A stretch of 64,000 bases of DNA from Solirubrobacter soli DSM 22325 (GTDB taxonomy: Bacteria > Actinomycetota > Thermoleophilia > Solirubrobacterales > Solirubrobacteraceae), in NCBI RefSeq assembly GCF_000423665.1, contig NZ_AUIK01000001.1, positions 624,422-688,421 on the forward strand, given 5' to 3'. Position numbers and translations under genes: made by a program. Positions within the stretch are counted from its first letter, which is position 1; each line of letters begins with the position of its first letter. The notes below the pieces were generated by a model. The model saw nothing but the letters and a program-made list of their open reading frames with translations, made no database searches and had not been told where the DNA came from. Shown piece after piece: positions 35,452-44,298 of the stretch.

Positions 35452-36789
35452 TTATGAAGGCAACGCGATCCACACGTCCGCGCCGCCCTCGATGTTCTTC
35501 GCGTGCGCGGAGCCGCCATGCGCACCCGCGACGGCGGCCGCGATCGCGAGCCCGAGACCGGTGCCGCCACGCGTTCGCGCCTCGTCGGCGCGAGTGAAGC
35601 GCTCGAACGCGCGCGGCAGGAAGTCCGGCGGGAAGCCGGGTCCCTCATCGAAGACGTGCAGCTCGACGCAGCCGTTCTCCCGGCGCGCGCTGAGCACCAC
35701 GTTCCCGTGGCCGTACGTGAGCGCGTTGTCGACCAGGTTGGCCAGCGCCTGCTCGATTCGCGCGGGGTCGGCGTTGAGCGACACGCCCTCGGAGGGATCG
35801 GCGGTGATCGGGCGCCGCTCGACCTTCGCCCGCGTCTGGAAGCGCCCCGCGACGCGCTGCAGCACCTCACCCGCCACGAGCGGCTCCGGATGCACCGGCA
35901 GCCGCCCCTGGTCCGAGCGCGCGATCACCAGCAGGTCCTCGGCGAGCGACGAGAGCCGCTCGGCCTCCTCGGCGGCTGAGCGCAGCGCGTCCTCGAGCTC
36001 CTCCTTGGTGTGCGTGCCGCGCAGGGCGAGCTCGAGCTCCGTGCGCAGGATCGCCAGCGGCGTCCGCAGCTCATGCGAGGCATCGCTCACGAACGCCCGC
36101 TCGCGTTTGAACGCCACCTCGAGCCGCGCGAGCATCTCGTTCAGCGTGCGCCCGAGCCGCCCGATCTCATCGTTGGTCGGCGGGACCGGAAGCCGCTCGC
36201 TCGTCCCCGCCGCGGTGACGGCGGCGGCGTGGCGGCGCATGCGCTCGACCGGCCGCAGCGCCGCGGCAGCCAGGACGTAGCCGACCACGGAGGCGATCAG
36301 CAGCGCGATCGGGCCGCCGATCGCCAGCAGCGCGTGCAGCGCCCCGAGCGCCCGCTCGCGCTGCGCCAGCGGCTCGCCCACGACGACGATCTCCTGCGTC
36401 CTGTCCGCACGCACGGGCCTCGCGAGCAGGCGCACGGACGCGCCGTCCCCGGTCCGCCGTTCGACGATCACGTCGTCGCCGTGGCGCACCTGCATCACCG
36501 ACGCGTGATCGAGCAGCGAGGCGGCGCCGGCGCCGGTCGTGGTGTCGATGACGGTCCCTTCCGCGTCGAGCACCTGGGCGAAGGACTCGCCCGTGGAGTC
36601 CAGCGCCGATCCGCCGCCGTTGCGAGCGGCGACGACCGCGGCGGCGTCACCCGCCCGCGCCTCGAGCCCGTCGTCGATCGTGTTGTCGAGGTTGTTGGCG
36701 ACGAGCACGCTGAGCGCGATGCCCGCCCCGGTCAGGAGCACCGCCATCACGCCCGTGAACGCGAGCGTGAGCTTGAACCGCAAGGGCAT
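35452..36789 (-). CDS. Sensor histidine kinase
   Basis: This is a 445-residue kinase. It has TM1 (LTLAFTGVMAVLLTGAGIALSVLVA), an extracytoplasmic sensor region of about 110 residues, TM2 (ALLAIGGPIALLIASVVGYVLAAA), HAMP, HisKA with the phospho-acceptor His in SDASHELRTPLAILR (near 235), and HATPase with N-box NLVDNALTYG, DEGPGFP and GGTGLGLAI. The start is taken as ATG at 36789; a GTG at 36807 would overlap the upstream gene by 13 nt. It follows the EAL-HDOD gene directly and precedes the response regulator. Confidence 0.95.
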   Translation of the reverse strand: MPLRFKLTLAFTGVMAVLLTGAGIALSVLVANNLDNTIDDGLEARAGDAAAVVAARNGGGSALDSTGESFAQVLDAEGTVIDTTTGAGAASLLDHASVMQVRHGDDVIVERRTGDGASVRLLARPVRADRTQEIVVVGEPLAQRERALGALHALLAIGGPIALLIASVVGYVLAAAALRPVERMRRHAAAVTAAGTSERLPVPPTNDEIGRLGRTLNEMLARLEVAFKRERAFVSDASHELRTPLAILRTELELALRGTHTKEELEDALRSAAEEAERLSSLAEDLLVIARSDQGRLPVHPEPLVAGEVLQRVAGRFQTRAKVERRPITADPSEGVSLNADPARIEQALANLVDNALTYGHGNVVLSARRENGCVELHVFDEGPGFPPDFLPRAFERFTRADEARTRGGTGLGLAIAAAVAGAHGGSAHAKNIEGGADVWIALPS

Positions 36790-36794
36790 GCGAT

Positions 36795-38366
36795 TCAAGA
36801 AACCCACCTGCCCGCGTCGTCGGCCCACTTGAGCGCAGCAAGGTACGCCTCCGCCAGCTCGGTCGGATCCGCGCCCTCCGGGAAGTGGCCCTGCTCGTAG
36901 CGCAGCACGGTCCCGAGGGTGCGCCCCATCGGGCCTTCCAGGCGCAGCAGCGCGCCGGCGATCTCGTCGGAGAACGGAAGCGTTTCGAGCACCTGCTCCA
37001 TGCTGGCGTCCAGGAGCGCATCCGCGACCGAGAACAATCCAACCGTAAAGAGCCGGTCGCGCTCCTCCTCGGTCGCGCCGCGCCCGAGCAGCTCGCACAT
37101 CCGCCCGCGCAGCAGCGCCAGCGCGACGACCTGGTCCGGCGCCTCGGGCACGGAGGACAGCGCGACGACGGTCGCCCAGCGGCGCACGGCGCGCGCGCCG
37201 AGCAGGGTCAGCGCCTCGCGCACGGTGTCGATCTTGCGCGGGAGCGCGAAGAACGCGGAGTTGACGTGGCGCAGCAGCCCGACCGAGAGGCCGATGTCGG
37301 CGCCGATGATCCGCTCGAGCTGCTCGAAGGAGACGTTCGCGGTGCTCGTCAGCTCGCCCAGCGCCTGCAGCGAGGCCACGGCGCCCACGCCGCCCCGCTC
37401 ACCACTCGGGCGGGCGAAGAACTCGCCCTGGAAGTGCGAGAAGCCGAGCAGCCGGCAGCGGGTGAACTCGTCGGCGGTGGCCACGCCGGTCGCGACCAGC
37501 TCGAGCCCCAGCTCGGCCGGCCCGGCGAGCAGCGCGCGCAGCTCGTCGTCGTCGCGCCCGGCGACGCCGACCTTGACGATCCCGCAGTGGGCCAGCAGCG
37601 CGGCCGCGCCGTCGAAGTCGTCCAGCGCGAGCGCGAACCCCTGCGCCTGCAACGCGCTCGCCCGCTCGACGGAGGCCTCGGGCGTCAGCTCGAGCACCAT
37701 CCGCGCGCGGTCGAGCTCCGGCGGCGGTTCGCCCTCGAGCGCCACCCATACCGGCCGCCCCGCGCCGAGCTCGAGCAACCCCGCCGGCGAGAACCCCGCC
37801 AGCACGTTGCCCGCGCCGATCAGCTCGTAGGCGACGACCTCGCGGCGGCCGTCGACGACCGGCGAGCGCACGACCGCCACGCCGGGTATCGCCTTCGCCG
37901 GCGGGACCGCGGTCAGGTCGCGGTCGATCCCCTGCCACCCGCGCCCGGACCGCACCGAGCGCGAGTCGACCGTCCGGTAGCTGGAGTCCGCGTGCCGGCG
38001 CCGCAGCACGCCGGACCACCCGAGCGCCTGATCGTCCGGGTGCGTGAGCTCGGCCAGGGTCAGCCCGATCAGCTCGTCCCGGCCGAGCAGCGCCGCCCCG
38101 GCGGGGCTGGAGAACCGCAATCGCCCGTCCTCGTCGACCGCCCACAGCCAGTCCTCGGCGGCGTCGACCGCGTCGCGATAGGGGATCAGCTCGTCGACCT
38201 GCCCGCGCAGCTCGGCCAGCCGCTCGCGTTGCGCCTCGACCTCGGCCGCGAGCCGGGAGCGTTCGGCCTCGGCGGCGTCGCGCTCGGCCTCGACGGCGCG
38301 CAGGCGGATGAACGCGGCCACACCCACCACGACCAGGACCACCGCCAGCACCACCGCCACCGTCAC
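36795..38366 (-). CDS. Membrane-anchored PAS - degenerate EAL - HDOD signalling protein
   Basis: This 523-residue protein has an N-terminal membrane anchor (TVAVVLAVVLVVVGVAAFI), a coiled coil (about 25-60) and a PAS domain (about 65-125, DWLWAVDEDGRLRFSSPAGAALLG). A degenerate EAL domain (about 165-325) and an HDOD domain (about 325-520) follow. In the EAL part the EAL triplet reads YELIG, the second metal-binding region reads VKVGVAG and AEGIE reads ATGVA. It should therefore not hydrolyse cyclic di-GMP, though LALDDFDG remains. This architecture matches the YuxH/CdgJ-type regulators. Its stop overlaps the possible GTG start of the histidine kinase gene. Confidence 0.88.
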   Translation of the reverse strand: MTVAVVLAVVLVVVGVAAFIRLRAVEAERDAAEAERSRLAAEVEAQRERLAELRGQVDELIPYRDAVDAAEDWLWAVDEDGRLRFSSPAGAALLGRDELIGLTLAELTHPDDQALGWSGVLRRRHADSSYRTVDSRSVRSGRGWQGIDRDLTAVPPAKAIPGVAVVRSPVVDGRREVVAYELIGAGNVLAGFSPAGLLELGAGRPVWVALEGEPPPELDRARMVLELTPEASVERASALQAQGFALALDDFDGAAALLAHCGIVKVGVAGRDDDELRALLAGPAELGLELVATGVATADEFTRCRLLGFSHFQGEFFARPSGERGGVGAVASLQALGELTSTANVSFEQLERIIGADIGLSVGLLRHVNSAFFALPRKIDTVREALTLLGARAVRRWATVVALSSVPEAPDQVVALALLRGRMCELLGRGATEEERDRLFTVGLFSVADALLDASMEQVLETLPFSDEIAGALLRLEGPMGRTLGTVLRYEQGHFPEGADPTELAEAYLAALKWADDAGRWVS

Positions 38367-38440
38367 GGCGGCAATGGTGTCACCCCGTTCACACCTTGGT
38401 GGCAGGTTTCGTGCGGGGCGCGACGCGACGATGGCGGCAG

Positions 38441-39013
38441 ATGTTCCTCGCCTATCGCGATCCCGACGGCCTCCGGCAGCTCTACGCCCTCCCGAGCGCG
38501 CTCTCGCGGGTGACGATCGGGCGCCGCTCGAGCTGTGACGTCGCCCTGCCGTGGGACGACCAGGTCTCGCGCGTGCACGCCGAGCTGCTGCGGATGGGCG
38601 ACGCGTGGGTGGTGTGCGACGACGGGCTCTCGCACAACGGGACCTACGTCAACGGCCGGCGCGTGCACGGACGCCGGAGGCTGATCCCGGGGGACGTCCT
38701 GCGGGTCGGCGCGAGCACGCTGACGGTCGGCGAACAGGCACCCACCGCCGCGACCACGCCCACACGCCCGGCGGGCGCGGACCGCGAGCTGCCGCGCGTC
38801 ACGCCCGCCCAGCGCCGGCTGCTCGAGGCGCTGCACCGCGGCGACGGCTCCGCGCCGCCCTCCAATCGCGAGATCGCCGCGGAGCTCGGGATCTCGATCG
38901 ACACCGTCAAGGGCACGCTGTCGGTCCTCTACGAGCGCTTCGGGCTCGAGCACCTGCCGCAGAACGCGAAGCGGGCGGCGCTCGCCGCGCTCAGCGATAG
39001 TCGATCCGAGTGA
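38441..39013 (+). CDS. FHA-domain protein with C-terminal HTH
   Basis: This is a 190-residue protein. The FHA domain (about residues 1-100) shows the phosphothreonine-binding motifs VTIGRRSSCDVAL, SRVHAELL and SHNGTYVNGRRV. The C-terminal 65 residues contain a helix-turn-helix-like region (PSNREIAAELGISIDTVKGTLSVLYERFG) as in FHA-regulators of actinobacteria. I chose the ATG at 38441, just before the first FHA strand; an ATG at 38396 would add 15 residues. The Ser/Thr kinase convergent with it, overlapping by 23 bp, is an obvious candidate to make the phosphothreonine it reads. Confidence 0.85.
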   Translation: MFLAYRDPDGLRQLYALPSALSRVTIGRRSSCDVALPWDDQVSRVHAELLRMGDAWVVCDDGLSHNGTYVNGRRVHGRRRLIPGDVLRVGASTLTVGEQAPTAATTPTRPAGADRELPRVTPAQRRLLEALHRGDGSAPPSNREIAAELGISIDTVKGTLSVLYERFGLEHLPQNAKRAALAALSDSRSE

Positions 39014-40985
39014 GCGAGTTGTCGCCCATCCCGGTGACCCACACCGACTTGCCGTCGTCCGCGAGCCCATACGGGTTGAAGCCGACGTGGATCGGCTCAC
39101 CGATCGGTTCGAGCGTGTCGGGGTCGTACACGATCACGGTGTTGTCGTTGCGGCTCGCCACGTAGAGCCGGCCGCCGGCGAGGACCGACTGCGCCGGCGA
39201 GCGGCCGGCGGCGGTGGTGCGCAGGCTCCGGCCGTCGGTGCCGACCCGGGCGATCGCGTCGTCGCCCGCGAGCGTGATCCACAGCGCGCCGTCGGCGTAG
39301 CGCATCGTCGTCGTGTCGGACCCGAGGCCCGTCCAGTCCTGGAGCGTCGACGAGCCGGGGGCGAGCCGCGCGAGCCTCCGGGTCGCCTTCTTGATCACCC
39401 AGATCCAGCCGTCGCCCGCCGCCAGGCCGCTCACGCCGTCGTTGACCGCGATCGTCTGCTGGAGGTTCCCGTCGTGGTCGTAGCGGAGGATCCGGCCCGG
39501 ACCGTCGCCGAGCTGCAGCGCGACCCACACCCCGCTCGAATCGACCGCCAGGCGGAGCGGGTACCCGGGGACCTTCCAGCTCTGGCGGACCTTGCCCGTC
39601 CGGCCGTCGAGCCGAGAGACCTCGCGCTCGTCGCCGGACGCGACCCACACGCTGCCGTCGTGCTCCGCGATCGCGGTCACGCCGGAGCCCACCTTCGGGT
39701 GGAACGTCCGCTCGTCGCCGGTGGCCGATTCGATGCGGGTGATCCATGGCATCCGCGTGCTGGCGATGAACAGGTCGCTGCCGGACCGCACGACGCCCGC
39801 CGGGCGGTCCGAGATGTCCTTGAAGCGCTTGACGTGCTTGGCCACGGGGCTGGCCGATGGCGTGGCGGTGGGTGAGGGCGAGGGCGTCGCGGTCGCGGTG
39901 GCGGTCGGGGTGGTGGCCGCGACGCCGCGTGGCGCGTCCCCGCGCGTGAGCAGGACCACGAGCACCGCCACGAGCGCGGCCACCAGCGCACCGCCGATCC
40001 AGACGCCGGCCCCAGGTCGCCTCCGCTCGGGCCTCGCCACCTTGGCGGGCGCGGTGCGGGTCGAGGCCTCGGCGGCGAGGCCCTCCTCGGTGGGCGTGGA
40101 ACCTGGCGCGGCGGCGCCACGGGCGACGAGGCGCTCCGGCTCGGTCGGCACCGTGCCGCGAGCGGCCGCGCGCGCGGCGCGGCCGAGGTCGCCGGCGGAC
40201 GGGTAGCGCTGGTCCGGCTCCTTCGCCATCGCCCGCCCGACCACCGCGTCGAACTCGGCGTAGAGGCCGCGACGCACGCTCGACGGGACCGGCGGCGGGG
40301 CGGAGAGCTGCGCCCACAGCTTCGCCTCGTCCCCCTCGCGCACGAACGGGACGCGCCCGGTGAGCGCGAAGTGCAGCACGCCGCCGAGCGCGTACACGTC
40401 GGCGCGGGCGTCGATGCGGCCGCCGCGGATCTGCTCGGGCGCGACGTAGTCGAGCGTGCCCACCCACCCGGCCCCGGTCTTCGTCCCGCTCGTCCGGGTC
40501 AGGATCTGCTTGGCGAGGCCGAAGTCGGTCAGGTAGACGTGGCCGCCGGGGTCGACAAGCAGGTTCGCGGGCTTGACGTCGCGATGGACGAACCCGGCGC
40601 GGTGGATGGCGTCGAGCGCGGCACCCGCCTGGGCGACGAAGTCCGCCGCCTCGACCGGGTCCAGCGCCCCGCCCGCGCGGACCAGTGAGCGCAGGTCGCT
40701 GCCGGCCACGAAACGCATCGCGATGTAGGCCAGCCCGTCCTCGGAGCCGGCCTCGTGGACCGGGATCACGTTCGGGTGGTCGACGCTGGCGGCGGCCCGC
40801 GCCTCGGCCAGGAAGCGCTTGCGGACGTCCTCGTCGTCCAGCAGCTCCGGCGCGATCACTTTCAGCGCCACGACCCGCTCGAGCGCGAGCTGGCGCGCCC
40901 GGTAGACGACACCCATCCCGCCCCGCCCGACGAGCGACTCGATGCGGTAGCCGGCCACGATCGTGCCGGGCTCGAGCGAGGCCAT
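38991..40985 (-). CDS. Ser/Thr protein kinase with extracytoplasmic beta-propeller
   Basis: This 664-residue transmembrane kinase is of the PknB/PknD layout. The kinase domain (about 12-275) has GRGGMGVVYRA, VALKV, FVHRDVKPANLLV near 132, TDFGLAKQI near 150 and WVGTLDYVAPEQIRGG. A membrane segment (VWIGGALVAALVAVLVVLL, about 340-362) is followed by a Thr/Pro-rich linker and an outside six- or seven-bladed propeller of the NHL/YncE type (SVWVASGDEREVSRLD, SGVWVALQLGDGPGRILRYD). The propeller is probably the sensor. A consensus promoter right at the start codon suggests a leaderless transcript. Confidence 0.93.
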   Translation of the reverse strand: MASLEPGTIVAGYRIESLVGRGGMGVVYRARQLALERVVALKVIAPELLDDEDVRKRFLAEARAAASVDHPNVIPVHEAGSEDGLAYIAMRFVAGSDLRSLVRAGGALDPVEAADFVAQAGAALDAIHRAGFVHRDVKPANLLVDPGGHVYLTDFGLAKQILTRTSGTKTGAGWVGTLDYVAPEQIRGGRIDARADVYALGGVLHFALTGRVPFVREGDEAKLWAQLSAPPPVPSSVRRGLYAEFDAVVGRAMAKEPDQRYPSAGDLGRAARAAARGTVPTEPERLVARGAAAPGSTPTEEGLAAEASTRTAPAKVARPERRRPGAGVWIGGALVAALVAVLVVLLTRGDAPRGVAATTPTATATATPSPSPTATPSASPVAKHVKRFKDISDRPAGVVRSGSDLFIASTRMPWITRIESATGDERTFHPKVGSGVTAIAEHDGSVWVASGDEREVSRLDGRTGKVRQSWKVPGYPLRLAVDSSGVWVALQLGDGPGRILRYDHDGNLQQTIAVNDGVSGLAAGDGWIWVIKKATRRLARLAPGSSTLQDWTGLGSDTTTMRYADGALWITLAGDDAIARVGTDGRSLRTTAAGRSPAQSVLAGGRLYVASRNDNTVIVYDPDTLEPIGEPIHVGFNPYGLADDGKSVWVTGMGDNSLTRIDYR

Positions 40986-40991
40986 CTCCGC

Positions 40992-41020
40992 TGTATAGCC
41001 GAGTCCGGGAAGTTGGGCAA
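40992..41020 (-). promoter_or_regulatory. Sigma-70-type promoter of the Ser/Thr kinase gene
   Basis: On the minus strand TTGCCC (41020-41015) and TATACA (40997-40992) are separated by exactly 17 nt. The -10 box ends 7 bp before the ATG at 40985, so transcription should start at or next to the start codon, giving a leaderless or nearly leaderless mRNA. Confidence 0.6.
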
Positions 41021-41119
41021 TGCATCTGAACCAGTCGGCGCGCTCGTGCGTATGGACCCACGAGGACCGGAACAGACGCCCGCTTAGGACCCCCCTCCTG
41101 AAGGGCGTCACCTTCTCCC

Positions 41120-41147
41120 GCGGCCCGGCCACGGTCGGCCGGGCCGC
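41120..41147. other. GC-rich hairpin in the gap before the pyrophosphatase gene
   Basis: GCGGCCCGGCC (41120-41130) pairs with GGCCGGGCCGC (41137-41147), an 11-bp stem with loop ACGGTC. It has no T-run. It could end a transcript, or form a leader hairpin of the pyrophosphatase mRNA, whose coding region starts 35 bp on. Confidence 0.4.
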
Positions 41148-41182
41148 TCGGAGTTCCAAGTACATTTCCGGGCATCGACGCC

Positions 41183-42805
41183 CTGCCCATCATCTACGTC
41201 ACGGGTCACCGCAACCCGGACACGGACTCGATCGCCTCCGCCGTCGGCTATGCCGAGCTGATGGGGCGCCTCGATCCGCGCAACCGCTACGTCCCGGTCC
41301 GCCTCGGCGACGTCAACACCCAGACGCGGTGGGTGCTCGAGCGCTCCGGCGCCCGCGAGCCGGAGTTCCTCCCGCACGTGATGCTGCGCGTGCAGGACGT
41401 CATGCGCGAGGACTTCCCGCAGGCGACGGCCTCAGAGCCGGTGCGTGAGGTCGGCCTGCTGATGTCGCACCACGACATGGACCTCGTGCCGATCACCGAC
41501 GGCGACGGCGCCCTGGCGGGGGTGCTGACCGAGCGCGCGCTGGCGCGGCGCTACATCCGCGAGTCGCGCGAGCCGTCCGAGCTCGACGCGCCGGCGTCGG
41601 TGGGCGCGGTCGCCCGCGTCGTCGAAGGGAAGCTGGTCAACGGCTCGGACACCGCCGAGGTCACCGGCCAGATCTGGTGCATGGCGATGGACATCGGCTC
41701 GCTGCCGAGCGAGATCGGCCCTGGGGACGTCGCCGTGGTCGGCAACCGCGAGGACGCCCAACGCGCCGCGATCGAGCTCGGCGTCGGCCTGCTGGTCGTC
41801 ACCAACGGCACCGAGCCCAGCGCGGACACGCTGGCGCTGGCCGCCGAGCGCGACGTGCCGGTCGTGACCTCGCCGCTGGACTCCTACGTGACCGCCCGCA
41901 TGGTCACGCTGTGCGCGCCGTGCCGGTCGCTGATCGACCCGGACCCGCTGACGGTCCGGCCGGACGACCTGCTGTCCGACGTCGCGGACGAGGTCAAGGA
42001 GGTGCACTACCGGGCCGCGGTCGCGGTCGACTCGTCGCGCCGGCCGATCGGCCTCGTGACCCGCACCGACCTGCTCTCACCGCGCCCGCGCCGGGTCCTG
42101 CTGGTCGATCACGCCGAGCAGGCGCAGAGCGTGATCGGGGTCGAGCAGGCCGAGATCGTCGAGATCCTCGACCACCACCACATCGGCTCGATCGAGACGA
42201 CGGTGCCGGTGCGGGCGACGTTCGACCCCGTCGGCTCGACCGCGACGCTCGTGGTCGAGCGCTTCCGTCAGAACGGCCTGGAGCCGAGCCGCTCGACGGC
42301 GATCCTGCTGACCTGCGCGATCATGTCGGACACCGTCATCCTCAACTCGCCGACGACCACCGAGCGCGACTGGGCCGTGGTCGAGTACCTGCAGCGGGTG
42401 CTGGCGCTGGACCCGATGGCGCTGGGGCGGGAGATGTTCACCGCCACGTCGGACCTCGCGGGTGTGCCGGCCGAGGCGATCGTCGCCCGTGACGCGAAGG
42501 AGTACGAGGTGTCGAGCGGCGCGACGATCGCGATCGCGCAGGTGGAGACCGTCGGCCAGGGGCTCGACGATCGCCGCCAGGAGCTGCAGGACGCGATGGA
42601 CGAGGCGCGCGAGAAGCGCGGGTACGGGCTCTACGCGCTGATGGTGACCGACATCCTGGCCAAGGACACCGACCTCTACGTGTCCGGCGACGCGGGACCG
42701 TTGGAGGTCGCGTTCGGGACCGAAGCGCATGACGGCGTCATCCCGCTGCCGGGCGTGATGAGCCGCAAGAAGCAGGTCGCGCCGAAGGTTCTAGCGGCGC
42801 TCTGA
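41183..42805 (+). CDS. Manganese-dependent inorganic pyrophosphatase with CBS and DRTGG domains
   Basis: This is a DHH-family (family II) pyrophosphatase of about 540 residues, converting PPi to 2 Pi. The metal site begins at once with TGHRNPDTDSIASAVGYAE. CBS1 (about 70-130), a DRTGG domain (about 130-240), CBS2, the DHHHIGSIET motif near 329 and a DHHA2 domain follow. The CBS domains make these enzymes respond to adenine nucleotides. No in-frame ATG, GTG or TTG exists between the upstream stop (41099) and the first catalytic His. The CTG at 41183 is the best start; the ATG at 41261 would delete the metal site. Confidence 0.9.
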   Translation: MPIIYVTGHRNPDTDSIASAVGYAELMGRLDPRNRYVPVRLGDVNTQTRWVLERSGAREPEFLPHVMLRVQDVMREDFPQATASEPVREVGLLMSHHDMDLVPITDGDGALAGVLTERALARRYIRESREPSELDAPASVGAVARVVEGKLVNGSDTAEVTGQIWCMAMDIGSLPSEIGPGDVAVVGNREDAQRAAIELGVGLLVVTNGTEPSADTLALAAERDVPVVTSPLDSYVTARMVTLCAPCRSLIDPDPLTVRPDDLLSDVADEVKEVHYRAAVAVDSSRRPIGLVTRTDLLSPRPRRVLLVDHAEQAQSVIGVEQAEIVEILDHHHIGSIETTVPVRATFDPVGSTATLVVERFRQNGLEPSRSTAILLTCAIMSDTVILNSPTTTERDWAVVEYLQRVLALDPMALGREMFTATSDLAGVPAEAIVARDAKEYEVSSGATIAIAQVETVGQGLDDRRQELQDAMDEAREKRGYGLYALMVTDILAKDTDLYVSGDAGPLEVAFGTEAHDGVIPLPGVMSRKKQVAPKVLAAL

Positions 42806-42823
42806 AAGGGGTAGCTTGTTCCT

Positions 42824-43027
42824 ATGCGACTCAGAAAGCAGAAGTCCCGCAAGGATCAGCTCGCTGACCTCGCCGTCGACTACCTGAAGCTCAAGGCCGT
42901 GTCCAAAGCGGTCAAGGGCGCCGGCAAGACGGCCAAGGGCGCCGCGGTCGTGGTCGGCGCCGGCACCGCCGCCGTCGTGGCCACGAAGGTGGTCCGGGGG
43001 CGCCACAACGCCCAGGCGGCAACCTGA
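42824..43027 (+). CDS. Small basic protein with one hydrophobic helix
   Basis: This 67-residue protein has a very basic N-terminus (MRLRKQKSRKDQLADLAVDY), a helix rich in Lys/Ala/Gly (LKAVSKAVKGAGKTAKGAA) and a hydrophobic stretch (VVVGAGTAAVVATKVV), ending RGRHNAQAAT. It may be a small membrane-associated or nucleic-acid-binding protein; I recognise no family. It lies 18 bp after the pyrophosphatase gene, and its stop overlaps the proposed CTG start of the hexosaminidase gene, so all three appear to form one operon. Confidence 0.55.
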   Translation: MRLRKQKSRKDQLADLAVDYLKLKAVSKAVKGAGKTAKGAAVVVGAGTAAVVATKVVRGRHNAQAAT

Positions 43028-44298
43028 TTCCTCCGCTCATTCCGGCCCCGGCCGCTTATGAGGAGCGGCCGGGGTCGCCCGTCAAGGTCGGCGACCCCGT
43101 CGTCGTCGACTTCGACGGCCCGGCCGAGAGCTACCAGCTCTCCGTGGGCGAAGACGGCGTGCAATTGGCCGCGGCCGACGACGCAGGCCGCGCCCGCGGC
43201 CTCGCCACGCTGAAGCAGCTCGGCCCGGCCGTCGCGCCGTGTTTGATCGAGGACGCGCCGCGCTACGGCTGGCGCGGCTTCATGCTCGACGTCTCGCGCC
43301 ACTTCTTCGGTGTCGAGGACGTGGTGCGGCTGATCGACCTCGCCGCGCTCTACAAGCTCAACGTCCTGCACCTGCACCTGACCGACGACCAGGGCTGGCG
43401 CATCCCGATCACGAAGTGGCCGGAACTGACGGTGTCGGGCGCCGCGACGCAGGTGGGCGGGGGCGCCGGCGGGTCGTACACGCATGAGGAGTACGCCCGG
43501 ATCGTCGCCCACGCGGCCTCCCACCAGATCACCGTGGTCCCGGAGATCGACGTCCCGGGCCACGTCAACGCGGCGCTCGTCGCCTATCCCGAGTTGGGCG
43601 GCGGAGCGCGGCCGGAGCCCTACACGACCTGGTCCTCGCCGGGCCTGTCGCTCGACGTGGCGTCGGAGATCGCGATCCGCTTCCTCGACGACGTCGTCGC
43701 GGAGCTGGTGGCGTTGACGCCGGGGGACTACATCCACCTCGGCGGCGACGAGGTCGAGGGCATGGACCACGAGGCCTACGTGAAGTTCATGTGGGACGCC
43801 GCGAGCGTCGTGCTGCGCCACGGCAGGACACCGATCGTGTGGGAGGAGGCCGGCGTGGCCAAGCTCCCCGAGGGCACGATCGTCCAGCACTGGTCGAATC
43901 CCGAGCCCGCCCGGGCCGGCGCCGCCCAGGGCCTTCCGTTGATCATGTCCCCCGCGCCCCACACCTACCTCGACCAGAAGTACGACGACTCGACCGAGCT
44001 CGGCCTGAAGTGGGCGGGGAACGTCGACGTGCGCGACTGCTACGAGTGGAACCCCGACGACGTCATCCCGGAGGCCACGGTGCTCGGCGTCGAGGCCGCC
44101 CTCTGGACGGAGACCACCGAATCGCGCGACGACGTCGACTCCATGGTCTTCCCCCGCCTGCTGGCGACCGCCGAGGTGGGCTGGTCAGCTACGCGCGACT
44201 GGGAGGACTTCCGTGCTCGCCTCGCGGCGCACGGCCCGCTCCTGCGCGACCTTGGCGTCGGCTTCCACCCGTCGAAGCAGATCGACTGGCCGGCCTGA
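43024..44298 (+). CDS. Beta-N-acetylhexosaminidase (GH20)
   Basis: This enzyme of about 424 residues cleaves terminal beta-linked N-acetylhexosamine. The GH20 barrel has YGWRGFMLDVSRHFFG, NVLHLHLTDDQGWRIPI, VVPEIDVPGHVNAAL, the catalytic Asp-Glu pair in HLGGDEVEGMDHE near residue 240 and VLGVEAALWTE. No signal peptide is visible, so it probably works in the cytosol, for example in cell-wall recycling. The first ATG/GTG/TTG-type codon (GTG 43144) would remove the N-terminal domain strand PLIPAPAAYEERPGSPVKV. The CTG at 43024, overlapping the upstream TGA, is the likeliest start. Confidence 0.88.
   Translation: MIPPLIPAPAAYEERPGSPVKVGDPVVVDFDGPAESYQLSVGEDGVQLAAADDAGRARGLATLKQLGPAVAPCLIEDAPRYGWRGFMLDVSRHFFGVEDVVRLIDLAALYKLNVLHLHLTDDQGWRIPITKWPELTVSGAATQVGGGAGGSYTHEEYARIVAHAASHQITVVPEIDVPGHVNAALVAYPELGGGARPEPYTTWSSPGLSLDVASEIAIRFLDDVVAELVALTPGDYIHLGGDEVEGMDHEAYVKFMWDAASVVLRHGRTPIVWEEAGVAKLPEGTIVQHWSNPEPARAGAAQGLPLIMSPAPHTYLDQKYDDSTELGLKWAGNVDVRDCYEWNPDDVIPEATVLGVEAALWTETTESRDDVDSMVFPRLLATAEVGWSATRDWEDFRARLAAHGPLLRDLGVGFHPSKQIDWPA

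Noticed and set aside
41261..42805. Pyrophosphatase starting at ATG 41261
   Set aside because: It would delete the HRNPDTDS metal-binding motif that opens this enzyme family.
43144..44298. Hexosaminidase starting at GTG 43144
   Set aside because: This removes the N-terminal strand region typical of the enzyme, and leaves 120 bp of clearly coding-like sequence unused after a coupled stop.
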